64,000 nucleotides of DNA from Hirschia litorea. GTDB lineage: Bacteria > Pseudomonadota > Alphaproteobacteria > Caulobacterales > Hyphomonadaceae. Positions 33,647 through 42,073 of the stretch are shown here, piece after piece; within the stretch, counting starts at the first letter, position 1; each line of letters begins with the position of its first letter. Both the position numbers and the translations under genes were made by a program. The stretch is taken from positions 1 to 64,000 of the forward strand of contig NZ_JBHTBR010000004.1 in assembly GCF_042665075.1 (NCBI RefSeq), in the 5' to 3' direction. A model generated the notes under the pieces. That model did no database searches. It was not told the origin of the DNA and was given only the letters and a program-made list of their open reading frames with translations.

Positions 33647-33760
33647 CTCAAGCGAGATTGCCTCCCTTGCTACCCAATTCGAAGCGCTAGCCGCTTCTTG
33701 GGCGTTTCCTCCCCCCGAGGCACACCTTTCAAGCCGCGCTTTCTAGCGCGGCTTTTTTTT
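33647..33760 (+). ncRNA. AbcR-like trans-acting small RNA, copy 2
   Basis: Almost identical to copy 1 over the functional core (33649-33728): same 5' CCTCCC, same GAAGCG/CGCTTC hairpin, same TTTCCTCC loop but with one extra C before GAGGCACACC. The terminator stem differs by a compensated pair. The intervening sequence between the copies is not similar except for promoter and dyad, so this is a maintained pair and not a recent duplication. It ends 12 bases from the convergent lipoprotein gene at 33773. Tandem copies are typical of abcR1/abcR2. Confidence 0.85.
33732..33760 (+). terminator. Terminator of second AbcR-like sRNA
   Basis: AGCCGCGCT and AGCGCGGCT pair around TTCT, followed by eight T. 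It may also protect the convergent gene at 33773-34381 from antisense transcription. Confidence 0.95.
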
Positions 33761-33772
33761 GTTCAGTTTCCT

Positions 33773-34381
33773 CTAAGACGCCTTACAACTGGGTATTTTC
33801 CCCTCATTTAGAGCCGCTAAATCAATTTTCTGCTCTTTGACAAATGTAAAATAATCATCCTCCGCAGCAGGCTTCAAATAGATTTTTACCTTCATTTTTT
33901 CAAAGGGATTTGCGCCCTCTTCAAGACACCCCTGAGAAGTTACGCTTAGACTAAAGCTATTTTCAGCCCTCTCCTTATTTGCAGCGCCCCGCTCTGCGAT
34001 TTGGGAGAAAGTATCCCGGAAAGCTAATACGCGGGCCATATCACTCTGCTTAAATGAAAAGCCATAAATACTCGTCCCCATACGCCTATCTTTCAGTAAA
34101 AAAGGTGACGCCGGCATATCCTCCACGAGCATATCAAATGTCTCGGTTGTACGCTCATGCTTGGTGCCATCAAAAAGATCTACAGTAAGTTTCACATCCC
34201 CGTCTTCGATTTTGAATCCATCTTGAATACGCACTGCGACCTTTGCTTGAGAGAAGTCAAATGTATGGGGATTTAGCCCTGCAAGCTTGGGAATGCTGGT
34301 TAAAGGAATAGTCGTGCAATTTGATAAAACACCTATTGCACACACCGCGATCAGCGAACTAACTAATTTTTTCATAGACAA
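33773..34381 (-). CDS. Hypothetical lipoprotein
   Basis: 202 residues. A lipoprotein signal ends at the Cys in GVLSNC, so it should be anchored in the inner or outer membrane. The mature protein shows alternating strands with a central polar region and two cysteines near the C-terminus (SQGC and PSCKAS) that may pair. I do not recognise a family. It is convergent with the AbcR-like genes and divergent from the DUF2975 gene at 34448. Confidence 0.8.
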   Translation of the reverse strand: MSMKKLVSSLIAVCAIGVLSNCTTIPLTSIPKLAGLNPHTFDFSQAKVAVRIQDGFKIEDGDVKLTVDLFDGTKHERTTETFDMLVEDMPASPFLLKDRRMGTSIYGFSFKQSDMARVLAFRDTFSQIAERGAANKERAENSFSLSVTSQGCLEEGANPFEKMKVKIYLKPAAEDDYFTFVKEQKIDLAALNEGKIPSCKAS

Positions 34382-34447
34382 TCATCACCTCATTATATAG
34401 TAATTAATTATCGTAAAACATGAATTTATATAAATTGGAAGTACATT

Positions 34448-34993
34448 TTGTCTGAGAACACGCTACCAAGGCCAACCATTCGATTGTGCAATATCTGCAA
34501 ATGGGTAACTCTGCTTGGAGCAGTCCTGTTAGTGATCCAGCTTGTATTTGGCGAAGGGTTGAATGAGATTGTCAGCAATCATTGGAACATGCTGCCTTCA
34601 CAAATTCGCGCAGCAACCGAATATAGCCCCATGAAAAAAATGCTCGTTTATTCAATCGCAGCGCTTAATTATGTCGGGATGTTTCTACTTGCGGGCGGGA
34701 TTTGGCGCATCTTTCACACATTGCAAAAATATGGACCATTCTCTCCTCAAGCCTCTAATGCCATGAAATTTATGGGACTGTCAGTCTTCGTAATGGCTGC
34801 GATAAGCATCGTGTTACCCACATTTATGGGTTTAGCGATAACGCTAAATAATCCCCCTCAAATGCACGTATTCACGGTGCAATTATCCGCAGGTTCTATA
34901 TCAATGCTGTTAGTGGGATTTGTGTTGAGAATATTAGGCCGAGCAATGCTTCAAGCCGCCAATATCGCCGAAGAGAACAGGCAATTTATCTAA
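34448..34993 (+). CDS. DUF2975 four-TM membrane protein
   Basis: 181 residues starting at TTG 34448 (GGAAG 8 bases upstream). Four hydrophobic segments are evident: around residues 17-35, 64-85, 100-125 and 145-165. IWRIFHTLQKYGPFSPQASNAMKFMGLSVF between TM2 and TM3 is the typical DUF2975 motif. Its stop overlaps the start of a small HTH regulator (TAATG). DUF2975 plus a YozG-type HTH protein is a recurring two-gene module of unknown function. The membrane protein may hold or sense for the regulator. Confidence 0.88.
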   Translation: MSENTLPRPTIRLCNICKWVTLLGAVLLVIQLVFGEGLNEIVSNHWNMLPSQIRAATEYSPMKKMLVYSIAALNYVGMFLLAGGIWRIFHTLQKYGPFSPQASNAMKFMGLSVFVMAAISIVLPTFMGLAITLNNPPQMHVFTVQLSAGSISMLLVGFVLRILGRAMLQAANIAEENRQFI

Positions 34994-35193
34994 TGACGAT
35001 CATTGTTAGACTAGATGTCATGCTTGCGCTTCGCAAAATGAAATCAAAAGACCTCGCACAGGAGATCGGCATATCAGAACAAAACCTTTCCCTACTCAGG
35101 CAGGGAAAGGTCAAAGGTGTTCGCTTTGAAACGCTCGATAAAATCTGTGAGGTTCTTGATTGCAAACCTGGTGATATTATCGACCGTGAATGA
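34993..35193 (+). CDS. Small XRE-type HTH regulator (YozG-like)
   Basis: 66 residues, essentially one Cro/C1-type helix-turn-helix: RLDVMLALRKMKSKDLAQEIGI, the recognition helix SEQNLSLLRQGKVKGVRFETL, then DKICEVLDCKPGDIIDRE, which is the diagnostic C-terminus of the YozG/YvaO subgroup. It overlaps the DUF2975 gene by one base and must be translationally coupled. Probably autoregulatory. The dps gene ends 6 bases away on the other strand. Confidence 0.9.
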   Translation: MTIIVRLDVMLALRKMKSKDLAQEIGISEQNLSLLRQGKVKGVRFETLDKICEVLDCKPGDIIDRE

Positions 35194-35199
35194 ACAAGC

Positions 35200-35658
35200 C
35201 TAAGCGATGTGTGCGCGCAGCATCCATGCTGCTTTTTCACTTGCCGCTGCACGTTGCGTCATCAAGTCAGCGGTCGCATCATCATCTTTATCGCCGGCCA
35301 ATCTCAATGCTTCACGGGCTGCACGTACAACCGTCTCATTGTCTTTGACAAGGTTTGCGATCATCTCATTTGCTTTTGGAATGCTAGTATCTTGCTTAAT
35401 ACCCGAGCGACTGTAGATCTCGCTCACTGCTGGCGCATAGACACCAAGTGAACGGATACGCTCGGCAATTTCATCCAAAGCAGCCCACAATTCAGTGTAT
35501 TGTAGCTCAAACATTGCGTGGTAGGCTGAAAACTGTGGCCCCTCCACATTCCAGTGGTAATTGTGTGTTTTCATGTAAAGCGCATATGTATCAGCAAGCA
35601 CTTGGCTCAACGCATCTGCAATTGCTTCACGGTCACTTTTTGAAATTCCAATGTCCAT
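35200..35658 (-). CDS. dps: Dps-family iron-storage / DNA-protection protein
   Basis: 152 residues forming a ferritin-like four-helix bundle. Dodecameric Dps oxidises Fe(II) with peroxide and can coat DNA in stationary phase. The inter-subunit ferroxidase ligands are visible in MKTHNYHWNVEGPQFSAYH and ELWAALDEIAERIRSLG. The C-terminus is short and lacks a Lys-rich tail, so DNA binding may be weak. No OxyR or Fur site could be assigned by eye. It is convergent with the HTH gene. Confidence 0.94.
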   Translation of the reverse strand: MDIGISKSDREAIADALSQVLADTYALYMKTHNYHWNVEGPQFSAYHAMFELQYTELWAALDEIAERIRSLGVYAPAVSEIYSRSGIKQDTSIPKANEMIANLVKDNETVVRAAREALRLAGDKDDDATADLMTQRAAASEKAAWMLRAHIA

Positions 35659-35748
35659 AATGATCTCCTTGAAATATCTAAATTAGAACTATTCTAAATT
35701 GGGAAACTTATTCCCAAATTCAAGCCCACCAAACACGTTATTCAAAAT

Positions 35749-36093
35749 TTATTGCTCAAGCGGCAAATGCATCGCCACAGCTAGCTCATTGCCTGCTGGA
35801 TCAAGAAAGTGAAACCGCCTCCCACCCGGAAATTCATGGCGTTCAATTATCTCTCCGCCTGCTTGCTCAACAATTTTTTCTGTTTGAGCCGTATCTTCAG
35901 ACAACAATATTACAAGCGGCCCGCCACGCGGTGGCTTTTCGGTTGATTTCGCAAATCCACCCTCGATTCCAGCATTTGAAAAGGCAAGATAGGCTTCACC
36001 CCATTCTTCAAACTCCCAACCAAATGCTGAACTATAAAAGGCTTTAATCGGTTCAAAGTCTGCTGCGCGAAACTCCACATAATATATGTTCAT
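35749..36093 (-). CDS. VOC family protein
   Basis: 114 residues of a VOC-fold protein: NIYYVEFRAADFEPIKAFYSSAFGWEFEEWG at the start and RFHFLDPAGNELAVA at the end, with the usual Glu near the last strand. It lies downstream of the ECF42-type sigma gene on the same strand (101 bases). Small VOC enzymes are commonly encoded at such loci, so it may belong to that regulon. Substrate unknown. Confidence 0.9.
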   Translation of the reverse strand: MNIYYVEFRAADFEPIKAFYSSAFGWEFEEWGEAYLAFSNAGIEGGFAKSTEKPPRGGPLVILLSEDTAQTEKIVEQAGGEIIERHEFPGGRRFHFLDPAGNELAVAMHLPLEQ

Positions 36094-36194
36094 GAAATAT
36101 ATCTCTTATGTTTATGGTTTGATCTTTTCAATGTTTACCACATCTAGAAGTTTTACACACCCCACTTAACCAAGGACTGGATGCAATCTTTGCA

Positions 36195-37469
36195 TTATTT
36201 ATTGCTTGATGAGGTAATCGCGGCCCTCAAACTCTCCACCTTACGTGCAACAAAAGCGCGCTCAATATCATTGTCAGCAAAGGCTAGCGCACTTTCTAGC
36301 AAACGCAATGCAGGTACCACCTCACCAGAGCGCTCGCAGACATCTGCTTTCGCGAGCAAAAAGGATGCATTTTTTGTCATATCATGAGTATTTTCCAGCG
36401 TATGCAGCACCTCGATCCCTGCCTGAAGGGATGAGCCATATGATAGGGCAATCGCCTGATTAATCCGCACAATAGGCGTTGGCTGCATCTGATATAATAG
36501 CGCATATAAGCCGCAAATTTGTGGCCAATCTGTACTTTCCCAATCCGCCGCCCCCACATGCAACGCACTGATACACGCTTGCAATTGATACGGACCAACC
36601 GCCCCTTTAGCCAAAGCTTGCTTGACGGTATGATTGCCTTCTTCAGCTTTTTGTTGATCCCAAAGGCTACGGTCTTGATGTTCCAGTGCCACCATTCGCC
36701 CTTGCTTATCAAGTCGTGCGTAACGGCGTGCATCATGCAGGAGCAAAAGCGCATAAAGCCCCAACACTTCAGGTTCATGAGGTAAGAGTTGCACTAAAAT
36801 TCGTGCAAGGCGAATAGCTTCATTGCTCAAATTTACCCGCGTGAGATTCTCGCCAGAACTTGCTGAATAGCCTTCATTGAAAATCAAATACACAACAGCC
36901 AAAACACCACGCAATCGCGAAGGCATCATTTGCTGGTCTGGTATTTTATAGGGAATAGCGGCAAGTTTGATCTTCTTCTTTGCGCGCACCAACCGCTGAG
37001 CCATAGCACTAGACGTATCAAGAAATGCGCGTGCGATTTCTTCCGTTTTCAATCCCCCAATTGTGCGCAAAGTTAAGGCTATCTGCGTCTTTTCATCTAA
37101 TGCAGGATGACAGCACGTAAAGATCATTTCCAAGCGCTCATCGGGAATAGTAAGCGCATTATCTTCTTCAATATCATAAACTGGTAATTGGCTTAGATAG
37201 GCTATGTCTGCTTGTTTCTTTTTAAAATTATTCAATCGACGTAGCCGATCAATCGCTTTGCGATGTGATGTGGTGATCAACCACGCTGCTGGTGATTTTG
37301 GTACGCCCTTCTCGGGCCAAGTTTTAAGCGCAGCCTCAACAGCATCTTGCAAAACGTCTTCTGCAAGCTGAAAGTCGCCAACATTCTTGACGATGCAAGA
37401 CAGAATGCGCCCCCATTCCTCCCTTACAATTCGCGCAATTGTTTGCTCAAGAGAGTATGGGGGCAGCAT
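36195..37469 (-). CDS. ECF42-type RNA polymerase sigma factor with C-terminal helical extension
   Basis: 424 residues, much longer than an ordinary ECF sigma. Region 2 (about residues 10-75: QLAEDVLQDAVEAALKTWPEKGVPKSP then AWLITTSHRKAIDRLRR) and region 4 (about 110-165: IALTLRTIGGLKTEEIARAFL with AQRLVRAKKKIK) are typical. The remaining ~250 residues form a TPR/SNOAL-independent helical domain typical of ECF42 and essential there. There is no anti-sigma gene. It starts 10 bases after the DGPF (YCII-like) gene, the usual ECF42 partner, which suggests activity is controlled by that protein or by the C-terminal domain. Confidence 0.92.
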   Translation of the reverse strand: MLPPYSLEQTIARIVREEWGRILSCIVKNVGDFQLAEDVLQDAVEAALKTWPEKGVPKSPAAWLITTSHRKAIDRLRRLNNFKKKQADIAYLSQLPVYDIEEDNALTIPDERLEMIFTCCHPALDEKTQIALTLRTIGGLKTEEIARAFLDTSSAMAQRLVRAKKKIKLAAIPYKIPDQQMMPSRLRGVLAVVYLIFNEGYSASSGENLTRVNLSNEAIRLARILVQLLPHEPEVLGLYALLLLHDARRYARLDKQGRMVALEHQDRSLWDQQKAEEGNHTVKQALAKGAVGPYQLQACISALHVGAADWESTDWPQICGLYALLYQMQPTPIVRINQAIALSYGSSLQAGIEVLHTLENTHDMTKNASFLLAKADVCERSGEVVPALRLLESALAFADNDIERAFVARKVESLRAAITSSSNK

Positions 37470-37479
37470 AAAAATCGAC

Positions 37480-37830
37480 CTATTCGAATGTCATGATTGG
37501 CCGCACTTCAACACGTCCATATTTTGCAGTTGGAATTTTCGCTGCGTAGGACAATGCTTCGTCTAAATCTTTACAATCAAGAAGATAATAGCCACCCAAT
37601 TGCTCTTTGGTTTCAGCAAATGGTCCATCCATTATTTCAACCTTACCATTTTCAGTGGTCACTGTGCTCGCCGTAGCAACAGGTTGAAGCGCCTCACCGC
37701 CCTTAAACACCCCATTCTCGACGCACATTGCTGTAAAGGCTTCATATTCTTGAATGTAAGCACCGAAAGCTTCTGTGCCTGGCTGCGGGTCTTTACCTTC
37801 AGTTCCATAAATCAAACATAAAAATTGCAT
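37480..37830 (-). CDS. YCII-related DGPF-domain protein
   Basis: 116 residues. The diagnostic DGPF tetrad is at residues 68-71 (IMDGPFAETKEQLGGYYLLDC), followed by ALSYAAKIPTAKYGRVEVRPI. These proteins are encoded with ECF42 sigma factors across bacteria and are often the main target or a partner of the sigma. Here the gene ends 10 bases before the sigma gene and is clearly co-transcribed. Biochemical activity unknown. Confidence 0.93.
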   Translation of the reverse strand: MQFLCLIYGTEGKDPQPGTEAFGAYIQEYEAFTAMCVENGVFKGGEALQPVATASTVTTENGKVEIMDGPFAETKEQLGGYYLLDCKDLDEALSYAAKIPTAKYGRVEVRPIMTFE

Positions 37831-38046
37831 GCTTAGTCCCTCTCCATTGCATAAGGCATTATTGCCTTACACTCACAAGACGAACGCCAGATGTCAAAAT
37901 CGACAGTCCGATCAAAAAAATAAAACTTTTCTTACTTTAATGCGACCAAGCACAGCCCAAGACTCAAACGGCATTTAATCCTCATTAAATCTGCAGGACA
38001 CTTGTCTCACCTGCATTCAATCTATCTCAGCACCCCAGTAAGCGCT

Positions 38047-38481
38047 TTAAAGTTCCTGATAGTCTTCTGTGCGCGGAAGAGCTTCAAGTCGATCAATGAT
38101 AAATTGCGGCGGTATGGTTGATTTGCGAAGCTTTAAATCCATCCACACAATCATAGACCGCACTTCTGCACGTAGCTCTCCATCTTCTCCATAAAAGCGG
38201 TTGACGAAGATGTAGCGAGACTTCTTGCTATTGATACCGCCACATTGAAAATCAACGCTGAACTTCTCCAGCATATGCAGCTCTTTGCGGTAGCTGATAT
38301 TGTCGTGCAAAGCGACTGAACCTACGCCCAGCTTCAAAGCTTCTTTATGGCCAAAGCCACCTTCCCCTAAATACAGCATACGACATTGAGAGGCGTAATC
38401 GAGATATCCCGTATTGGCCAAGTGGGCATTGGCATCCATATCACCCCACATCACCTGAAAATCATATTTGGGATTGCTCAT
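38047..38481 (-). CDS. Acyl-CoA thioesterase, 4HBT hot-dog family
   Basis: 144 residues. The hot-dog entry motif VMWGDMDANAHLANTGYLDYASQCRMLYL contains the catalytic Asp and His-x-x-N of the 4-hydroxybenzoyl-CoA thioesterase family, followed by LHDNISYRKELHMLEKFSV. It should hydrolyse acyl-CoA thioesters in the cytoplasm; the substrate is not predictable. It stands alone, with 216 bases of gene-free sequence upstream. Confidence 0.88.
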   Translation of the reverse strand: MSNPKYDFQVMWGDMDANAHLANTGYLDYASQCRMLYLGEGGFGHKEALKLGVGSVALHDNISYRKELHMLEKFSVDFQCGGINSKKSRYIFVNRFYGEDGELRAEVRSMIVWMDLKLRKSTIPPQFIIDRLEALPRTEDYQEL

Positions 38482-38623
38482 TGACCTACTCCTCAGCCAC
38501 CATACTCATGTTGAGGCTTATGTAGGCATTTGACATAGCAACGTCTATAATGACCTAAGGGAAGAATTGCCTATTTGCCGCAAATTGGGAGGCCGCCATA
38601 CAGCGTCCCCTTCAATATGCCCT

Positions 38624-39355
38624 TTAAGGGTGCGCGAATCGTTCACCATTCTGCCAACGTTTCACATTATTCCCGTAATCCGGCATACCGGACATTTTCA
38701 ACATCGACGCTAAATGCATAGCATTCCATGCCGCAAATGTTGTTGTGCGTTTGGTGAATGTGTTTTCCAGCCCTGCACCTTCGTCTCCAAAAGACTTACC
38801 CGGCCCAACTTCGCCAATCCATCCCGTATCCGCTTGAGGCGCAATTGTGCAGCCAATGTGATTTAAGGCATATAGAAGCGACATTGAACAATGCTTCACG
38901 CCATCCTCATTCCCCGTCACGACCGCCGCACCTACCTTGCCATAGAAAGCATATTGACCCTGTTCATTCTGTTCAGCGCTCATCCCATAAAGGCGTTCAA
39001 TCACTTGCCTGCACACAGAACTTTCCTCGCCTAACCAAATCGGCGTTGCTAGGATGATAATGTTCGCATTACGTACTTTCTGCGCAAGCTTTGGCCATTC
39101 ATCTTCAAAGCCATCATCGCGCATGTCCGCTTTCACACCCGGCGCGAGGTTATAGTCAACAGCTCTCACAATCTCAAAATCAACATTTGCAAACTCAAAT
39201 ATATGCTCCATCCGCTTCAATAGGCGATCCGTATGAGATGTCTGCGGGCTTGGTTTAAGGGAGCAATTAAACACAATAGCAGAAAGCTCACTGGAACGGA
39301 TCGTCTCGAGTTTTGCGTTGGAAAAATCATCATAAGTGATTGTGGCGCTGGCCAT
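38624..39355 (-). CDS. NAD(P)H-dependent FMN reductase / flavodoxin-like protein
   Basis: 243 residues with a flavodoxin-like fold. The N-terminal strand and loop SAIVFNCSLKPSPQTSHTDRLL forms the FMN-phosphate site. IIILATPIWLGEESSVCRQVIERLYG is the typical second flavin loop, and VGAAVVTGNEDGVKHC the third. The family is the NADPH-dependent FMN reductase/WrbA-like group that reduces quinones, azo dyes or FMN. It is a single gene; the terminal region FAAWNAMHLASML is helical. Confidence 0.88.
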   Translation of the reverse strand: MASATITYDDFSNAKLETIRSSELSAIVFNCSLKPSPQTSHTDRLLKRMEHIFEFANVDFEIVRAVDYNLAPGVKADMRDDGFEDEWPKLAQKVRNANIIILATPIWLGEESSVCRQVIERLYGMSAEQNEQGQYAFYGKVGAAVVTGNEDGVKHCSMSLLYALNHIGCTIAPQADTGWIGEVGPGKSFGDEGAGLENTFTKRTTTFAAWNAMHLASMLKMSGMPDYGNNVKRWQNGERFAHP

Positions 39356-39506
39356 GGGGAAATATCCTTATGTCTATGCTACAGGGGTAATTCACAAAAA
39401 CGCGACATAGAGACCAAGGTTCCGATTTTTGAGGGGGATTTTCTTGCTTTTTTAACCAAAAAGCGTATCGCCTACACAAGACCTTGTGAAAAATATGGAA
39501 ATAAGT

Positions 39507-39842
39507 ATGAGCCAATTGCCACCCTGCCCAAAATGCCAGTCAATCTACACCTATGAAGACGGCGCTTTGCTCATTTGTCCCGAGTGCGCACACGAATGGT
39601 CTGCGACAGCTCAAGCGGACGAAAGCGAAAAAGTATACAAGGATGCAAACGGCACTATTTTGCAAGATGGCGACAGCGTAACCGTCATCAAGGACCTTAA
39701 AGTCAAAGGCTCATCGCTCGTTGTAAAAGTTGGCACTAAGGTGAAATCAATCCGCCTTATCGACAGTGACCACGACATTGACTGCAAAATCGACGGCATC
39801 GGCCCCATGCAGCTCAAAACCCAGTTCGTAAAGAAGGTTTAA
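39507..39842 (+). CDS. yjdM: YjdM family zinc-ribbon protein (PhnA-like)
   Basis: 111 residues from ATG 39507, exactly the length of E. coli YjdM; GGAA lies 9 bases upstream, and the frame start at 39486 has no such site. The zinc ribbon is CPKCQSIYTYEDG and CPECAHEW, the rest is a KOW/SH3-like beta domain (VKDANGTILQDGDSVTVIKDLKVKG). The name PhnA is historical: the family is not phosphonoacetate hydrolase and its function is unknown. A bidirectional terminator separates it from the convergent aminotransferase. Confidence 0.95.
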   Translation: MSQLPPCPKCQSIYTYEDGALLICPECAHEWSATAQADESEKVYKDANGTILQDGDSVTVIKDLKVKGSSLVVKVGTKVKSIRLIDSDHDIDCKIDGIGPMQLKTQFVKKV

Positions 39843-39873
39843 CGGGCAGAGCACGCCTTTAAATCTATCCCAA

Positions 39874-39910
39874 CAAAAAAAGCCGCCCCATTTCTGAGGC
39901 GGCTTTTCTT
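39874..39910. terminator. Bidirectional terminator between yjdM and the aminotransferase gene
   Basis: AAGCCGCCCCA and TGAGGCGGCTT pair around a TTTC loop (one mismatch), flanked by an A-run on the left and TTTTCTT on the right, so it can work on both strands for the convergent genes. Confidence 0.93.
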
Positions 39911-39934
39911 ATTCCAAATTCAGCCCAACAGAGC

Positions 39935-41146
39935 CTATTTCAAACCAGCACAGAAGCGTTTGATGCGGTGTCCTGCTTCTTGCAAAGCTTCTGTTGATGT
40001 TGCGTAAGAAATGCGGAAAGCCGGTGACAATCCAAACGCTTCCCCATGCACCACGGCAACCATTTCTTCTTCAAGCAATGCTGCTGCAAAATCTTGGTCA
40101 GACTCAATCAGCTTCCCGCCTTTAGATGTCTTACCAATCGCACCTTCACAGCTTGGGTAAACATAGAATGCGCCTTCAGGTTTTGGACATTTCAAAATGC
40201 CGGAACAATCGTTAAGCAGCTCCACCATCATGTCACGACGCTCAGCAAACACTTTATTGCGCTCAGCGATAAAGTCTTGCGGACCATTTAGCGCTTCCAC
40301 TGATGCATATTGAGAAATTGAACATGCATTGGATGTTGTCTGTGTCATCACATTCCCCATCGCCTTGATGAGGTCTGCAGGCCCAGCCGCATATCCAATA
40401 CGCCAACCAGTCATTGCGTATGATTTAGACACACCATTCATTGTCAAAGTGCGGTCATACAATTCTGGGCAAACCTGCGCGATAGTTGTGAACTCAAACC
40501 CATCATAAACAAGGTGCTCATACATATCATCGGTCAACACCCACACGTGCGGGTTCGCGATCAACACCTCTCCCAATGCACGCAATTCTTCACGTGTATA
40601 AGCTGCACCAGATGGGTTAGACGGTGAGTTCAAAAGCAACCATTTTGTTTTAGGTGTAATCGCAGCCGCAAGAGCTTCCGGCTTTAACTTATAATTGTCA
40701 GATGCTTTTGCTTCCGCGAACACAGGTGTCGCGCCGCACATGATAGCCATATCTGGGTAAGATACCCAATAAGGTGTTGGAACAACAACTTCATCACCAG
40801 GATTCAGCGTCGCAGCAAATGCATTGAAGATGATCGGCTTACCGCCAGGTGCAACTGTCACCTGACTTGGTACATAATCAAGTTCATTATCACGCTTAAA
40901 CTTTGCACAAATTGCTTTTTTAAGCTCAGGGATACCATCCACAGCCGTGTATTTAGTGTGACCTGCATTAATGGCAGCAATCGCCGCCGCTTTAATATTG
41001 TCTGGCGTATCAAAGTCGGGTTCACCCGCGCCCAGACCAATCACATCATGTCCTGCCGCCTTCAGCTCACGTGCTTTCGACGTCACGGCAATAGTTGCTG
41101 ACGGCTTTACGCGTTTGAGGGATTCAGAAATTGGTGCGCTTGTCAT
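39935..41146 (-). CDS. PLP-dependent aspartate-type aminotransferase (class I)
   Basis: 403 residues, fold type I aminotransferase of the aspartate aminotransferase I-gamma subgroup common in bacteria such as Rhizobium. It opens SLKRVKPSATIAVTSKARELKAAGHDVIGLGAGEPDFDTP. The PLP-binding lysine is in NGVSKSYAMTGWRIGY, the Asn/Asp/Tyr residues in NSPSNPSGAAYTREEL and LTDDMYEHLVYD, and the substrate Arg in FRISYATSTE. It transaminates aspartate and glutamate, perhaps also aromatic amino acids or prephenate. It is a single gene. Confidence 0.94.
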   Translation of the reverse strand: MTSAPISESLKRVKPSATIAVTSKARELKAAGHDVIGLGAGEPDFDTPDNIKAAAIAAINAGHTKYTAVDGIPELKKAICAKFKRDNELDYVPSQVTVAPGGKPIIFNAFAATLNPGDEVVVPTPYWVSYPDMAIMCGATPVFAEAKASDNYKLKPEALAAAITPKTKWLLLNSPSNPSGAAYTREELRALGEVLIANPHVWVLTDDMYEHLVYDGFEFTTIAQVCPELYDRTLTMNGVSKSYAMTGWRIGYAAGPADLIKAMGNVMTQTTSNACSISQYASVEALNGPQDFIAERNKVFAERRDMMVELLNDCSGILKCPKPEGAFYVYPSCEGAIGKTSKGGKLIESDQDFAAALLEEEMVAVVHGEAFGLSPAFRISYATSTEALQEAGHRIKRFCAGLK

Positions 41147-41333
41147 GAGGGGTGATCCTTTCGCGGCTCACATTGTCGGAGAGTTCATCTCCAATAGGGT
41201 CTGGAAATTAAGGCTCTTCCATTCCACACCAAGGCGCACATGAAAAGACACTTCTGTGTCACACACAGGTGTTTTATGCCCTTTTTCACATGAAATGATC
41301 GTTAGGTTGGAAGAAATGCTACAATTAGCAGCT

Positions 41334-41864
41334 TTAGCCCAGCATTTCGCCGCCCTCATCCTCATCACGCGGCACAGGTGCCTCGCGGCGGCGTTCCTTA
41401 CCTGTCCACCGTCCACCTTCTTTGCGGCGGCGGTCTGGTCCATAGTAAAACGCAGTTTTCACAAATTGACGGCGATTATTCACAACAGCAGCCAGTTTCT
41501 TCCACGCTTGGTCAGCAGACACAGGTTTAGCTAGAATTTCATCAACGCCGGCATCAACCAGCAATTTCAATGTAGATCGCCGCGTGTCGGCAGTACATGC
41601 AATAACGGGAACGTGCTGAGACGGACTATCAGGCGCACGCCGCAGCATGCCGACAAACTCTGCCCCTGTGAGACCATCCAAATGCTGGTCCACAATAATA
41701 GCATCAATGTCCTTATCGCCCACTTGCTTAAATGCGTCTTCCGCATTGTCCGCTTCATTCACCGTACGAATACCAAATGCCAACAAAATACCCCGCCACA
41801 ACAAACGCATGTTGCGGTGGTCGTCCAACACAAGAATAGAAATATTCGCTAGTTTATTGGCCAC
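41334..41864 (-). CDS. Single-domain response regulator with Arg-rich GPDRRR tail, paralogue A
   Basis: 176 residues. The receiver is intact: Asp14/Asp15 in LVLDDHRNM, phospho-acceptor Asp59 in IVDQHLDG, conserved Thr in ACTADTRR and Lys113 in LAKPVS. There is no DNA-binding or enzymatic output. The tail, from VVNNRRQFVKTAFYYGPDRRR, is strongly basic then acidic, and is shared with paralogue B at 42074 and with the degenerate protein at 23385. The mRNA-encoded kinase is not nearby. It lies 209 bases from paralogue B in the same orientation, but with separate promoter space. Confidence 0.9.
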   Translation of the reverse strand: MANKLANISILVLDDHRNMRLLWRGILLAFGIRTVNEADNAEDAFKQVGDKDIDAIIVDQHLDGLTGAEFVGMLRRAPDSPSQHVPVIACTADTRRSTLKLLVDAGVDEILAKPVSADQAWKKLAAVVNNRRQFVKTAFYYGPDRRRKEGGRWTGKERRREAPVPRDEDEGGEMLG

Positions 41865-42073
41865 AATGGTATCTCGATATTACAAGGCTAAATCGTCTAT
41901 TAAATAAGGTGCACATATTAGCACCCGATCTTTATTAACAAACAATGTCCCTATTTAAAGTATACCCACATTTTCAGTGAATATATGCCTTAGCTTCCCT
42001 TAAGTAATACACCACCCACCTTTAGACGAATCAAGTAAGCTCAGCCAGCACACTGGGAAGCTACATTCAATTT

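Noticed and set aside
33301..33760. Direct repeats of an insertion sequence
   Set aside because: The repeated blocks match a promoter, an sRNA core and a terminator, and the sequence between them is unrelated. There is no transposase or target-site duplication.
39507..39842. Phosphonoacetate hydrolase (PhnA)
   Set aside because: The protein is the YjdM zinc-ribbon family. The PhnA label in databases is historical and does not describe that enzyme.
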